A stretch of 64,000 nucleotides of DNA from Nesterenkonia ebinurensis (GTDB lineage: Bacteria; Actinomycetota; Actinomycetes; Actinomycetales; Micrococcaceae). The position numbers were made by a program, and so were the translations under genes. Below, one piece after another: positions 1 through 8,691 of the stretch. Position 1 is the first letter of the stretch, and each line of letters begins with the position of its first letter. The notes under the pieces were generated by a model, which saw only the letters and a list, made by a program, of their open reading frames with translations, had not been told where the DNA came from and did no database searches. The stretch covers positions 62,001 to 126,000 of the forward strand of contig NZ_VWNF01000001.1 in NCBI RefSeq assembly GCF_008711175.1, given 5' to 3'.

Positions 1-2252
1 TTGTTCGCGGTGTTGGCGTAGAGGGCGAAGAAGTGCCAGGCGTTCCACATGGGCAGCAGCACCTGACGCACCCCCTCGCGGATTCCCTCCTCAGTGACGA
101 TCAGGTTGCCGCCGCGCAGAATGGGGCTGGCCATCAGGAACCAGCGCATGGCATCGGAGCCGTCACGGTCGAAGACCTCGTTGACGTCCGGGTAGTTCTG
201 CAGGGACTTGGACATCTTCTGCCCGTCGGAGCCCAACACAATGCCGTGGCTGATCACATTGGAGAACGCCGGGCGGTCGAACAGGGCGGTGGCCAGGATG
301 TGCATGGTGTAGAACCAGCCGCGGGTCTGGCCGATGTACTCCACAATGAAGTCCGCCGGGTTGTGGGTGTCGAACCAGCCGGCATTCTCGAACGGGTAGT
401 GCACCTGGGCGAAGGGCATGGAGCCGGAGTCGAACCAGACGTCGAGCACATCCTCCACCCGGCGCATAGTGGACTGGCCGGTGGGGTCGTCCGGGTTGGG
501 GCGGGTCAGCTGGTCGATCCAGGGCCGGTGCAGGTCCGGTTCGCCGGCCGCATTGCGCGGGTAGTCCCCGAACGCCTCCTTGAGCTCCTCCAGGGAGCCG
601 TAGACCTCGGTGCGCGGGTACTCCGGGTTGTCCGAGGCCCACACCGGGATCGGGCTGCCCCAGTAGCGGTTGCGGCTGATCGACCAGTCGCGGGCATTCT
701 CCAACCACTTGCCGAACTGACCGTATTTGACGTTCTCCGGAATCCAGTTGATCTCCTCGTTGATGGCCACCATCCGGTCCTTGAACTCGGTCACCGCCAC
801 GTACCAGGAGGTGACCGCCTTGTAGATCAGCGGGGTGCGGCAGCGCCAGCAGTGCGGGTAGGAGTGCACATAGGACTGCTCACGGACCAGCCGGCCGTCA
901 GCCTTGAGCCGGTTGATGATAGCCCGGTTGGCCGCGAAGACCTGCACGCCTGCGATCTCGGCCAGCGGGGTGTCACCACTGGGGGTGGGCTCGGCGAACA
1001 TCGGAAGAAACTCCGCGGCAGCGTCGACCGAGAGTATCACCGGGATGCCGGCGGCCTCGGAGGACTGCTGGTCCTCCTCACCGTAGGCGGAGGCCTGGTG
1101 GACCAAACCGGTGCCGTCAGTGGTGGTGACGTAGTCCTCGATGAGCACCCGCCAGGCGTGCTGGGTGCCCCAGACTGAAGCGTCGGTGTAGTAGTCCCAG
1201 AGCGGCCGGTACTGAAGGTTGGCCAGGTCCTTGCCCAGGTAGCGCCCGATCACGGCAGCTTGGGCTGACTCCGCGGCGGTGACGTCGTCGTGGTCGGTGA
1301 AGCCCAGATCCTTGGCGTAGGCACTCACCAGATCGGCGGCCAGCATATGCTTGCCCGGCAGCGGGCCCTCGGCGGGGGCTTCCACCACGGCGTATTCGAT
1401 CTCTGCGCCGACCGCCACCGAAAAGTTGGTGGGCAGGGTCCAGGGAGTGGTGGTCCAGGCCAGCAGGTTGACCCCGGCCAGCTGGTCGCCCAGTGCTCCG
1501 CCGCCGGTGATTGGGAAGGTGACGGTCACTGAGGGGTCCTGGCGCTCCTGGTAGACCTCGTCATCCATCCGCAGCTCGTGGTTGGACAGCGGGGTTTCGT
1601 CTTTCCAGCAGTAGGGCAGCACCCGGAAGCCCTGGTAGGTCAGTCCTTTGTCATGCAGCTGTTTGAAGGCCCAGATCACCGACTCCATGAACTCCACGTT
1701 GAGGGTCTTGTAGTCGTTCTCGAAGTCCACCCAGCGGGCCTGCCGGTTGACGTAGGCCTCCCACTCCTTGGTGAACTTCAGCACGTTGGCTCGGCATGCG
1801 TCGTTGAAGTGCTCGATGCCCATGGATTCGATCTCGGCCTTGTCTGTCATGCCCAGGTCCTTCATAGCGGAGAGCTCGGCCGGCAGCCCGTGGGTGTCCC
1901 AGCCGAAGCGCCGCTCCACCTTCTTGCCGCGCATGGTCTGGTAGCGGGGTACCAGGTCCTTCACATAGCCGGTGAGCAGGTGGCCGTAGTGCGGCAGGCC
2001 ATTGGCAAAGGGCGGGCCGTCGTAGAACACGAACTCCGTTCCTCTGCTTCCCGCAGAATCCTGCGGATTCTCCGGGTGCCCTGTCTGGTCTCTTACTACA
2101 TCCCTGTTCGCAATTGAGGCGTGAAATGTGCCGTCAGCCTCCCAGTACTTCAGGATGCGCTCCTCGATCTCCGGGAAACGCACAGAGGTGGCTACCTTGC
2201 GCTCACTGGCGGAGGTGGCGCGCGGGTAGACGGGAGGGTTCTGCTCAGTCAT
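1..2252 (-). CDS. ileS: isoleucyl-tRNA synthetase, C-terminus off the left edge
   Basis: Cytoplasmic class I aminoacyl-tRNA synthetase that charges tRNA-Ile. Reading left from the ATG at 2252, the frame opens [12 protein letters not shown] and contains the HIGH-type motif (GLPHYGH, near 2000) and the KMSKS loop (near 209-223), followed by [11 protein letters not shown]. About 750 of the roughly 1,050-1,100 residues expected are in the window, so the 3' end is missing. Residues near 55-75 contain an in-frame stretch absent from the usual actinobacterial alignment as I remember it (about [20 protein letters not shown]), built on the perfect palindrome GAATCC-N3-GGATTC at 2056-2070. Expression is controlled by the T-box leader directly upstream. 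Confidence 0.97.
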   Translation of the reverse strand, partial: MTEQNPPVYPRATSASERKVATSVRFPEIEERILKYWEADGTFHASIANRDVVRDQTGHPENPQDSAGSRGTEFVFYDGPPFANGLPHYGHLLTGYVKDLVPRYQTMRGKKVERRFGWDTHGLPAELSAMKDLGMTDKAEIESMGIEHFNDACRANVLKFTKEWEAYVNRQARWVDFENDYKTLNVEFMESVIWAFKQLHDKGLTYQGFRVLPYCWKDETPLSNHELRMDDEVYQERQDPSVTVTFPITGGGALGDQLAGVNLLAWTTTPWTLPTNFSVAVGAEIEYAVVEAPAEGPLPGKHMLAADLVSAYAKDLGFTDHDDVTAAESAQAAVIGRYLGKDLANLQYRPLWDYYTDASVWGTQHAWRVLIEDYVTTTDGTGLVHQASAYGEEDQQSSEAAGIPVILSVDAAAEFLPMFAEPTPSGDTPLAEIAGVQVFAANRAIINRLKADGRLVREQSYVHSYPHCWRCRTPLIYKAVTSWYVAVTEFKDRMVAINEEINWIPENVKYGQFGKWLENARDWSISRNRYWGSPIPVWASDNPEYPRTEVYGSLEELKEAFGDYPRNAAGEPDLHRPWIDQLTRPNPDDPTGQSTMRRVEDVLDVWFDSGSMPFAQVHYPFENAGWFDTHNPADFIVEYIGQTRGWFYTMHILATALFDRPAFSNVISHGIVLGSDGQKMSKSLQNYPDVNEVFDRDGSDAMRWFLMASPILRGGNLIVTEEGIREGVRQVLLPMWNAWHFFALYANTAN

Positions 2253-2554
2253 GAGGACATCCTGGTGGTACTTAGGCGGGTATGGGTGTTCTTGCCGCAA
2301 GGACGCCTCGGGTGGGTCTCAGGGTCAAGCCCCGTGACTCACTGTGGCGCGGTACCACCTTGCTTGCCCAGCCGTGCTGAGCCGCTTCATGACTGCTGTG
2401 ACGGGCTTACCCGTGCGGTTCTACTGAGAACTGACCGAAACCGCGACATCTGGGACCCGTGCAAATGCCTCAAGCATTTGTGCGAGCCGTGTCGGGGCCG
2501 AGGCCTGTTCCGTTCTTCCGCAAGCTCACCGGTGATGGCCGGGTCAGTGCTGCT
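2253..2554 (-). promoter_or_regulatory. ileS T-box riboswitch, translational type
   Basis: The leader carries the canonical T-box AAGGTGGTACCGCG (complement of 2348-2361). An isoleucine specifier ATC (complement of 2534-2536) lies in the context GGCCATCACCGGTGAGC, followed by GGAAGAACGG as in other actinobacterial ileS leaders. The antisequestrator can form by GCAAGG (2358-2363) pairing with CCTTGC (near 2295-2300). The alternative helix pairs GGTGGTAC of the T-box with GTACCACC (complement of 2264-2271), which sits next to the AGGA ribosome site. No U-tract terminator is visible, so I read it as translational control: uncharged tRNA-Ile frees the ribosome site. Confidence 0.92.
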
Positions 2555-2560
2555 GGGAAA

Positions 2561-2566
2561 AGTGTA
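2561..2566 (-). promoter_or_regulatory. -10 element of the ileS leader promoter
   Basis: TACACT on the minus strand lies 7 nt before the likely leader start and upstream of the specifier stem. No good -35 is seen at 17 nt. A short inverted repeat CCCACCT-N6-AGGTGGG (2581-2600) covers the -35 area and could be an operator or chance. Confidence 0.45.
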
Positions 2567-2616
2567 CGCGATCCGCTGAGCCCACCTCCACCCAGGTGGG
2601 ACCAAGGGTTGGCGCT

Positions 2617-2622
2617 TAGTCT
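2617..2622 (+). promoter_or_regulatory. -10 element of a leaderless mgtC-like promoter
   Basis: TAGTCT ends 7 nt before the ATG at 2630 and there is no Shine-Dalgarno sequence, so transcription should start at or next to the start codon. The SDR gene at 26327 has the same hexamer at the same distance. Confidence 0.55.
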
Positions 2623-2629
2623 CGGCCGA

Positions 2630-3340
2630 ATGAAGATTGAGCTGGTGCCGGAGTCTCTGGCCACCGAGGCCCTGCTGCTGGCCTGTGCCTTTGTGCTCTC
2701 CGGGGTGATCGGTCTGGAGCGGGAGCTGCGGCAGAAGTCCGCCGGTGCGCGCACCCATATCCTGGTCGGTCTGGGCTCAGCCCTGTTCACCCTGGTCTCC
2801 GCCTATGGGTTCGCCCATCTGCTCGGCGATGAGGTGATTCTGGACCCTTCCCGCATCGCGGCCCAGATTGTCTCCGGGATCGGGTTCATCGGCGCAGGTG
2901 TCATCTTCGTCAGGCAGAACATCGTCTCCGGGCTGACCACCGCCGGCTCCATCTGGGTCACTGCCGCGGTCGGCATGGCCTGCGGGGCCGGAATGCCGCT
3001 GATCGCCGCGCTGACCGTGGTCTTCTACCTGCTGGCGGTCACCCTGGTCACCTGGGTGGCCAGGAAGATCCCCAAGCACGGGCGCACTCACCGGTACGTG
3101 GTGCGTTACCAGGACGGCCGCGGGATCCTGCGCGATGTCCTCTCGGCTGCCTCAGAGCTCGGCTACGAGGCCGCCCTGAACTCCACCCGGCGTCGGGAGA
3201 CCGACGACGACGGCGCCGTCGTCGATGCCCGTATGAGCTTCTCCCGCTCCCAGTACCTCTCCCCCGATGCACTTCATCAGCGGCTCAGCGAGCTGGACGG
3301 TGTGCTGGAGGTTCGCGCCGTAGAAACGGACCACGACTGA
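2630..3340 (+). CDS. MgtC/SapB family membrane protein
   Basis: 236-residue membrane protein starting MKIELVPESLATEALLLA. The first 150 residues hold four to five hydrophobic helices and the family signature GVIGLERELRQKSAGARTH followed by the glycine-rich GIGFIGAGVIF segment. The last 80 residues form a soluble ACT-like tail. MgtC/SapB proteins are linked to magnesium limitation and acid tolerance; the exact role here cannot be read from sequence. I chose the ATG at 2630 because the protein there starts like the family and a leaderless -10 precedes it; the open frame extends further upstream but across the ileS leader. The gene diverges from ileS and originally converged on valS. Confidence 0.88.
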   Translation: MKIELVPESLATEALLLACAFVLSGVIGLERELRQKSAGARTHILVGLGSALFTLVSAYGFAHLLGDEVILDPSRIAAQIVSGIGFIGAGVIFVRQNIVSGLTTAGSIWVTAAVGMACGAGMPLIAALTVVFYLLAVTLVTWVARKIPKHGRTHRYVVRYQDGRGILRDVLSAASELGYEAALNSTRRRETDDDGAVVDARMSFSRSQYLSPDALHQRLSELDGVLEVRAVETDHD

Positions 3341-3353
3341 GCCGTGCCAAAGG

Positions 3354-3503
3354 CTACTCGGACTCGGCGAGGTGGACCTCGGAAACCTTCAGCTCCTTGG
3401 CGGCCTCCCATTCGCTGACCAGCTCCAGGGCCTGGGCCTTGGTGGCGGCCCGCAGGTCGGAGAGTGCGGACTCGATGTAGCCCAGCTGGTCCTTCGGCCC
3501 GGT
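3354..3503 (-). pseudogene. stranded 3' end of valS (ancestral ValS C-terminus)
   Basis: On the minus strand this encodes the last 49 codons of a ValS: the 38 codons shared exactly with the intact valS, then KVSEVHLAESE and a TAG stop. There is no start codon or upstream part; reading frame and position, converging on mgtC, fit the original chromosomal end of valS cut off when the island inserted. The working valS at 23594 now ends in a different 16-residue tail. Confidence 0.85.
3390..3503. repeat. left copy of 114-bp direct repeat (island boundary)
   Basis: Base-for-base identical to 23645-23758 by manual comparison; 114 bp equals exactly 38 valS codons. Identity stops sharply on both sides in both copies. 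It marks the left junction of the catabolic island. Confidence 0.93.
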
Positions 3504-3604
3504 CACACATGTCTTTCTGGCCAGCAGAATTCGTGCCGCCCGGCAGGATCACCACCTTAGAGTCAAGAGGGAGATCTATATCACCTCACTACTGGGAGCA
3601 TGGC

Positions 3605-5506
3605 ATGCAGTTCTACCTCGACGGCTACCGACCCGGGGACCCGCACGTACGGCCGGCCGCCGCGCACCATCAGAAACCTGATTCCCTTCCAGAACAGGTG
3701 GACATTCTGGTGGTCGGCACCGGCCCGGCGGGAAGTGTGTTGAGTGCCCAGCTCTCAGAGTTCCCGGACATCAGAACTCTTGTGGTGGAACGGCGTGAAG
3801 GTCCGCTGCAGGTGGGGCAGGCGGACGGGGTGGCGTGCCGGACCGTCGAGATGTTTCAGGCCTTTGGCCTTGCCGATCGTCTGATGCGCGAGGCGTACTG
3901 GGTCAATGAGACGGTGTTCTGGAAACCTGACGAGAACGATGCCTCCACCATTGTTCGCAGCGGCCGTGTCCAGGATGTGGCCGAGGGGCTCTCCGAATTT
4001 CCACATGTGATCGTCAACCAGGCCCGGATGCAGGAGTACCTGCTGGAGCATATGCGGAGCTCACCCACACGGCTGGAACCAGCCTACGGCCTTGAGCTTG
4101 TGGACCTCGACATTGCTGAAGAAGGGACCCATCCGGTCACCGCGACACTACGCCGTGTCTCCGGGGAGGGCTTCGCCGTTCGGGCGAAGTATGTGGTCGG
4201 ATGCGATGGGGCCCGTTCGGCTGTTCGCCGCAGCATCGGCTCAAAGCTGCACGGTGATGCTCGGAATCACGCCTGGGGAGTTATGGATGTGCTGGCGGTG
4301 ACGGACTTCCCTGATGTCCGGTTCAAGTCCGCCGTCCAATCCTGCTCAGGGAGCCTGCTGATCATCCCCCGTGAGGGCGGATACCTGGTCCGCTACTACG
4401 TCGATCTCGGAGACCTCGACCCCCGTGACGGCGATGCGCGGAAACAGTTCACGCAGGAGCGGGTCATCAGCCAGGCCCGGAAGATCCTCCATCCCTACAC
4501 CCTGGAGGTGAAGGACGTCGCGTGGTGGAGCGTCTACGAGGTGGGCCAGCGCATCGCTGACCGGTTCGACAATCTTCCCAACGCCGGGGACCCCGCCACG
4601 CCCAGGGTTTTCATCGCCGGTGATGCCTGTCATACCCACAGTGCCAAGGCAGGGCAAGGAATGAACGTCTCGATGCAGGACGCTTTCAATCTGGGATGGA
4701 AGTTGTCCAGCGTGATTCGGGGGCAGAGTCCTCCCTCGCTTCTGAGGACATACTCCGCAGAACGCCGGGCGGTGGCCCAGAAGCTGATCGAGTTTGATCA
4801 CGTGTGGTCCTCTGCCATGGCCGCTGGGGCGAAGAGTCCGCAGAACCCAGGGGGAATGGACCCTTCTCAGGTTCAGCGGATCTTCAGTGAGGGCGGGCGC
4901 TTCACTGCCGGATTCGGCACCCAGTACAATCCATCGATGATTACCGCCGAGGGTACCTATCAGCACCTGGCAGAAGGCTTTCCGATTGGTGAACGATTCC
5001 ATTCAGCCCCCGTGATACGCCTTGCCGATGCCAAACCGCTGGGATTGGGCCACGTGGCCGAGGCCGACGGCCGGTGGCGCCTCTACCTCTTCGCTGACAA
5101 CGCCCACCCGCAAGACACAGGCTCTCGGCTCTCAGCCCTGTGCGACTTCCTGTCCCAATCCTCCGCTTCTCCGGTGCTGCGTCACACCCCTGCCGGGACT
5201 GACCCGGACTCCGTCTTCGACATCCGGGCAGTCATGCAGCAGGGTCACCGAGAACTCACGGTCTGCGAACTCCCGGAGCTGCTGATGCCCAGAAAAGGGC
5301 CTTTCGGTCTGGTCGACTACGAGAAAGTCTTCACCCCGGACCTGAAGAATGGTCCGCATATCTATGAGGAGCGGAGCGTGCACCGGGGCAGCGGCTGCAT
5401 CGTCGTCGTCCGTCCTGACCAGTACATCGCTCATGTTCTGCCATTGGACGCACATGGGGAGCTTGCGGAGTACTTTCACCGCGTCATGTTTCCGCAGAAT
5501 ACGTGA
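3605..5506 (+). CDS. mobA: 3-hydroxybenzoate 4-monooxygenase (FAD, phenol-hydroxylase fold)
   Basis: Flavoprotein of 633 residues that should hydroxylate 3-hydroxybenzoate to protocatechuate with NADPH and O2. It matches the Comamonas MobA type from end to end as I recall it: MQFYLDGYRPGDP start, FAD Rossmann motif VGTGPAGS, the block GQADGVACRTVEMF, the second FAD motif IAGDACHTHSAKAGQGMN and the C-terminal thioredoxin-like domain ending in VVRPDQYIAHVLPL. The ATG at 3605 has GGGAG 6 nt upstream. It is the first gene inside the left junction and converges on an IclR gene with the stops sharing TGATCA. A phenol-type substrate is the alternative, but the hydroxybenzoate context favours MobA. 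Confidence 0.85.
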   Translation: MQFYLDGYRPGDPHVRPAAAHHQKPDSLPEQVDILVVGTGPAGSVLSAQLSEFPDIRTLVVERREGPLQVGQADGVACRTVEMFQAFGLADRLMREAYWVNETVFWKPDENDASTIVRSGRVQDVAEGLSEFPHVIVNQARMQEYLLEHMRSSPTRLEPAYGLELVDLDIAEEGTHPVTATLRRVSGEGFAVRAKYVVGCDGARSAVRRSIGSKLHGDARNHAWGVMDVLAVTDFPDVRFKSAVQSCSGSLLIIPREGGYLVRYYVDLGDLDPRDGDARKQFTQERVISQARKILHPYTLEVKDVAWWSVYEVGQRIADRFDNLPNAGDPATPRVFIAGDACHTHSAKAGQGMNVSMQDAFNLGWKLSSVIRGQSPPSLLRTYSAERRAVAQKLIEFDHVWSSAMAAGAKSPQNPGGMDPSQVQRIFSEGGRFTAGFGTQYNPSMITAEGTYQHLAEGFPIGERFHSAPVIRLADAKPLGLGHVAEADGRWRLYLFADNAHPQDTGSRLSALCDFLSQSSASPVLRHTPAGTDPDSVFDIRAVMQQGHRELTVCELPELLMPRKGPFGLVDYEKVFTPDLKNGPHIYEERSVHRGSGCIVVVRPDQYIAHVLPLDAHGELAEYFHRVMFPQNT

Positions 5507-6304
5507 TCAAAGGGCCCCGGATTCGAAATCGGCCAAATCGGCTTCCAGCTGAGCCTTCGCTCGGAACACCCGCGGCACCAGCCCGCTTTCGAAAACCGGG
5601 CCGAAACGTGCCCGCGGCATAGCTACGGTCAAACCCCCGACAACGGTGGAGGACCCATCGCGCAGGGCCACACCCAGCGCGCTGACTCCCTGTTCGGTGC
5701 CCTCGAAGTTCGCAGCGAAGCCTTGCCGGCGGACCATCGCGAGCTCCGAGATCAGTTCCTGGTGCTGCTCGGGGTTGTATTCGACGCCGCGATTCTCGGC
5801 TTCGCACCGGTATAGCGCCTCCACCTGGGGATCCGGCATCGCCGCCAGGATCGCTTTACCGGCAGAGGCCTGCCTGGCCGGCATCACGGCTCCCCGCCGG
5901 TCACCGACACCCAACGGCCGCATCCCTTCGACCGTGGTCAGGAAACGGACTTCTGTACCCACCCTGACCAATAGATTGACCGCTTCATCGACCTCCTCGG
6001 CCAGTTTGTCCAGATGCGGCTGAGCTCGCCGTCTGAGCTCAGCAGTCCATGGCACGCCCACCGGCTCAGTGCCCAACGCCGGACCTGGAACATAGCGCCT
6101 CGAGGCGTCCTGCTCCGCAAAACCGCGGTAGACCAGCATGGCCATCAGCCGATGGACAGTCGAGGGTGAAACGGCGAGCTCCTGAGCGGCTTCGCTGATA
6201 TGGACCGCACCGAAGTCCCGCAGCATCTCCAGCAGGACAAGCACGTTGTCCACGGCTTCGATGGGATAGGCGGGAGGTCTTCGGTAGGTTCTGCTGTTCA
6301 CCAC
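5507..6304 (-). CDS. IclR-family transcriptional regulator (first of four)
   Basis: 265-residue regulator: N-terminal winged helix-turn-helix (about residues 15-75, with ISEAAQELAVSPSTVHRLMAML as recognition region) and a C-terminal effector-binding domain (ASAGKAILAAM, QGVSALGVALRD). I chose the GTG at 6304 because TAGAAT lies 6 nt upstream, the leaderless arrangement common in this window; a TTG at 6310 is possible. It converges on mobA with no gap (stop codons share TGATCA at 5504-5509) and diverges from a second IclR gene. It probably responds to a hydroxybenzoate or pathway intermediate; the ligand is unknown. Confidence 0.85.
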   Translation of the reverse strand: MVNSRTYRRPPAYPIEAVDNVLVLLEMLRDFGAVHISEAAQELAVSPSTVHRLMAMLVYRGFAEQDASRRYVPGPALGTEPVGVPWTAELRRRAQPHLDKLAEEVDEAVNLLVRVGTEVRFLTTVEGMRPLGVGDRRGAVMPARQASAGKAILAAMPDPQVEALYRCEAENRGVEYNPEQHQELISELAMVRRQGFAANFEGTEQGVSALGVALRDGSSTVVGGLTVAMPRARFGPVFESGLVPRVFRAKAQLEADLADFESGAL

Positions 6305-6388
6305 CGGCAAATTCTACCGCTACCGCGATCTCTACATGTGACCCGAGCAACATCTGCACCTAGGCGGCGGCCAGCGTACTCTGAGGTT

Positions 6389-7135
6389 ATGGCGAATTCT
6401 CGAAGCGGCGACTCCGTGCTCGGACGGGCAATGCGCCTCCTTGAATCCCTGCAACAGCACACTGGCCTCACCCCCTCCCAGATGTCAGACTATGCAGAGC
6501 TGCCCCGCACGACTGGATACCGGCTGATCGCTGAGATGACGGACCTGGGCCTGCTGCAGCGCTCCAGCACCGACCGGATCGAACCGGGCCACCGGCTGTG
6601 GGAGATCGCCCAGCGCTCGCGGTTGAGCCGCACATTGCGGCAGACAGCGCTGCCCTTCATGCAGGATGTCAATTCCGTGGTCCGCCACACAACACAGCTC
6701 GCCGTGCTCACCGATGCCGGAGTGCTGATCGTCGAGCGTCTTTCCGGGCACGGCGCGGTGGTTAACCCCGCCGAAGTAGCCGGAACGATGCCCACCCACC
6801 TGACATCGATGGGCCACGTCCTGCTGGCCTTCAGCCCCAAGCACCAAGTCGAAGAGTGGATATCCGAGCACAGAAGACTCGTGGAGGACCAGCGCCCCGC
6901 ACTGCCCACCGAGCTGGTCGAGACCCGCGTCCGCGGCTACGCCCGGATTTCAGGAGAGATCAACCCGGAGACCACCGGCCTCTCCGTGCCGGTACTGGAC
7001 AGCCACGGCCACGCAGAGGCATCGCTGACCGTGGTGGTCCCCCGCGAATCGGAGAAGATTCCTCAGTTCCTGATGGCGCTGCAGACCGCTAGCCACGGGA
7101 TCTCACGAGGCCTGCGGAACGATGCCGCCACCTGA
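6389..7135 (+). CDS. IclR-family transcriptional regulator (second of four)
   Basis: 248-residue IclR protein starting MANSRSGDSVLGRAMRLLES, with helix-turn-helix in residues 20-60 (LTPSQMSDYAELPRTTGYRL) and an effector domain with MPTHLTSMGHVLLAF and the C-terminal TGLSVPVLDSHGHAEASL. The N-terminus resembles that of the IclR gene at 20282, suggesting related proteins. TACTCT lies 6 nt before the ATG, so it is probably leaderless. It precedes pcaH by 115 nt on the same strand and is the best positional candidate to control pcaHGBDC. Confidence 0.85.
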   Translation: MANSRSGDSVLGRAMRLLESLQQHTGLTPSQMSDYAELPRTTGYRLIAEMTDLGLLQRSSTDRIEPGHRLWEIAQRSRLSRTLRQTALPFMQDVNSVVRHTTQLAVLTDAGVLIVERLSGHGAVVNPAEVAGTMPTHLTSMGHVLLAFSPKHQVEEWISEHRRLVEDQRPALPTELVETRVRGYARISGEINPETTGLSVPVLDSHGHAEASLTVVVPRESEKIPQFLMALQTASHGISRGLRNDAAT

Positions 7136-7170
7136 TCCGCCACCTGGCTGCTGCAAGACAACCGTTGAAT

Positions 7171-7187
7171 GGTGCTCATGTAGCGCC
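7171..7187. promoter_or_regulatory. possible operator upstream of pcaH
   Basis: Imperfect inverted repeat GGTGCT-N5-AGCGCC (one mismatch between arms) in the 115-nt gap before pcaH, with TTGAAT just upstream at 7165-7170. No convincing -10 is seen. It does not resemble the GCGAAC palindromes elsewhere in the island. Confidence 0.25.
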
Positions 7188-7250
7188 GGACACAGTTTTG
7201 TCGCCACACTGGAAGCCAGCAGCATCCGAGCCCCAAGGAGACGAGCATTC

Positions 7251-8060
7251 ATGACTGCACCTGACACGAATCCGGACGCTGCCACAGCGACTCAGGACCA
7301 GATCAGTGCGGAGATACGAGAAATCCATCGGTCCTACGAGCAGCGCAGGGCAGAAGGCGGTCCCGAAGAGACCAGCGCGCGGATGCATTTCCCGCCGTAT
7401 CGCTCGTCTTTGCTGCGCAGCCCCACCAAATCACTGCATCACGCCGATCCCGAAGAAATCGAGTTGCACGCTCCCGCCTTCGGCGAACGCGATGTCCACC
7501 CCCTAGAGGCGGACCTCACCATCCAACACGGTGGTGAGCCCATCGGCGAGCGCATGGTCGTCACAGGCCGGGTTATCGATGGGGACGGACGGCCGGTGCG
7601 CCACCAGCTGGTCGAGCTGTGGCAGGCGAACGCAGCTGGACGCTACGTGCATAAGCGCGACCAGCACCCTGCACCCCTGGATCCAAACTTCACCGGAATC
7701 GGACGCACGATCACCAACGCCCAGGGGGAGTACAGTTTCACGACTATCAAGCCTGCGCCGTATCCCTGGAAGAATCATTTCAACGCCTGGCGTCCTGCCC
7801 ATATTCACTTCTCCCTATTTGGCACCGACTTTACCCAGCGACTCGTCACTCAAATGTACTTCCCCGGCGATCCTCTTTTTGATCTTGATCCGATTTATCA
7901 ATCTATCACTGACCAGAAGGCTCGTGACCGATTGGTAGCCACTTATGATCACTCTGTTTCCGAGCACGAGTGGAATACCGGCTACCGGTGGAACATCGTA
8001 CTGTCAGGGAGCAACCGGACCTGGTTTGAGTCCGATGCCGCTGCTGAGGAGGAGCACTAA
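7251..8060 (+). CDS. pcaH: protocatechuate 3,4-dioxygenase beta subunit
   Basis: Iron-bearing subunit of the intradiol dioxygenase that cleaves protocatechuate to 3-carboxy-cis,cis-muconate. The 269-residue protein has the four Fe(III) ligands expected for PcaH: Tyr132 (GRYVHK), Tyr171 (PAPYPW) and His184/His186 (RPAHIHFS). The N-terminal arm (residues 1-95) is typical of beta subunits. The ATG at 7251 follows AAGGAG with a 10-nt gap; the open frame extends upstream but without family similarity. It is followed 1 nt later by pcaG and heads the five-gene pcaHGBDC operon. Confidence 0.95.
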   Translation: MTAPDTNPDAATATQDQISAEIREIHRSYEQRRAEGGPEETSARMHFPPYRSSLLRSPTKSLHHADPEEIELHAPAFGERDVHPLEADLTIQHGGEPIGERMVVTGRVIDGDGRPVRHQLVELWQANAAGRYVHKRDQHPAPLDPNFTGIGRTITNAQGEYSFTTIKPAPYPWKNHFNAWRPAHIHFSLFGTDFTQRLVTQMYFPGDPLFDLDPIYQSITDQKARDRLVATYDHSVSEHEWNTGYRWNIVLSGSNRTWFESDAAAEEEH

Positions 8061-8061
8061 A

Positions 8062-8673
8062 ATGACCACGTCGCCCACATCTGCACAGCATGAACAACTG
8101 CCCCAGACACCGTCTCAGACCGTTGGGCCCTTCTACGGCTACGCACTGCCCTACAAGGATGGAGAGAAGCTGGTAGATCCCGCCCATCCAGACGCCGTTC
8201 GCCTCCACGGAACCGTCTACGACGGCGCAGGTGCCGCTGTCCCAGACTCGCTGCTGGAGATCTGGCAACCTGATTCCTCAGGCAAGATTTCCTCGGAACA
8301 TGGTTCACTGCTGCGCGACGGGCATACCTTTGCCGGGTGGGGACGCACCTCTGTAGACAACTCCGGACAATACTGGTTCAACACTGTAAATCCCGGACCT
8401 ACAGCGCCCGGGAAAGCCCCTTTTATCTTGTTGACTGTCTTCGCTCGCGGACTCATGGACCGGCTGTTCACCAGGATCTACCTTCCTGATGACGCCGAAG
8501 CCCTGACCTCGGACTCACTGTTGAGCTCCTTGCCTGAGGATCGCCGCCAGACCCTCATTGCAGAGCGGGAGCCCAGTGGGAATCTGCGTTTCGACGTGCA
8601 TCTCCAGGGAACCCAGGAGACCGTGTTTCTGCAGTACCCACGGACGCCCCAGTTCACAGGCCGGGATGACTGA
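8062..8673 (+). CDS. pcaG: protocatechuate 3,4-dioxygenase alpha subunit
   Basis: 203-residue partner of PcaH. It starts MTTSPTSAQHEQLPQTPSQTVGPFYGYALP, the usual alpha-subunit opening, and keeps the beta-sandwich motif LLEIWQPDSSGK and the GWGRTSVDNSGQYWFNTVNPG segment. As expected for the alpha subunit, the iron ligands of PcaH are not conserved. GAGGAGGAG inside the end of pcaH (8046-8054) serves as ribosome site, so the two subunits are likely made in equal amounts. Confidence 0.95.
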   Translation: MTTSPTSAQHEQLPQTPSQTVGPFYGYALPYKDGEKLVDPAHPDAVRLHGTVYDGAGAAVPDSLLEIWQPDSSGKISSEHGSLLRDGHTFAGWGRTSVDNSGQYWFNTVNPGPTAPGKAPFILLTVFARGLMDRLFTRIYLPDDAEALTSDSLLSSLPEDRRQTLIAEREPSGNLRFDVHLQGTQETVFLQYPRTPQFTGRDD

Positions 8674-8691
8674 ACGTGGCAGGATAGGTCT

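Noticed and set aside
3557-3582. Possible mobA promoter (TTAGAG / TATATC)
   Set aside because: The spacer is only 14 bp and other A/T-rich hexamers are nearby, so I could not support a specific promoter.
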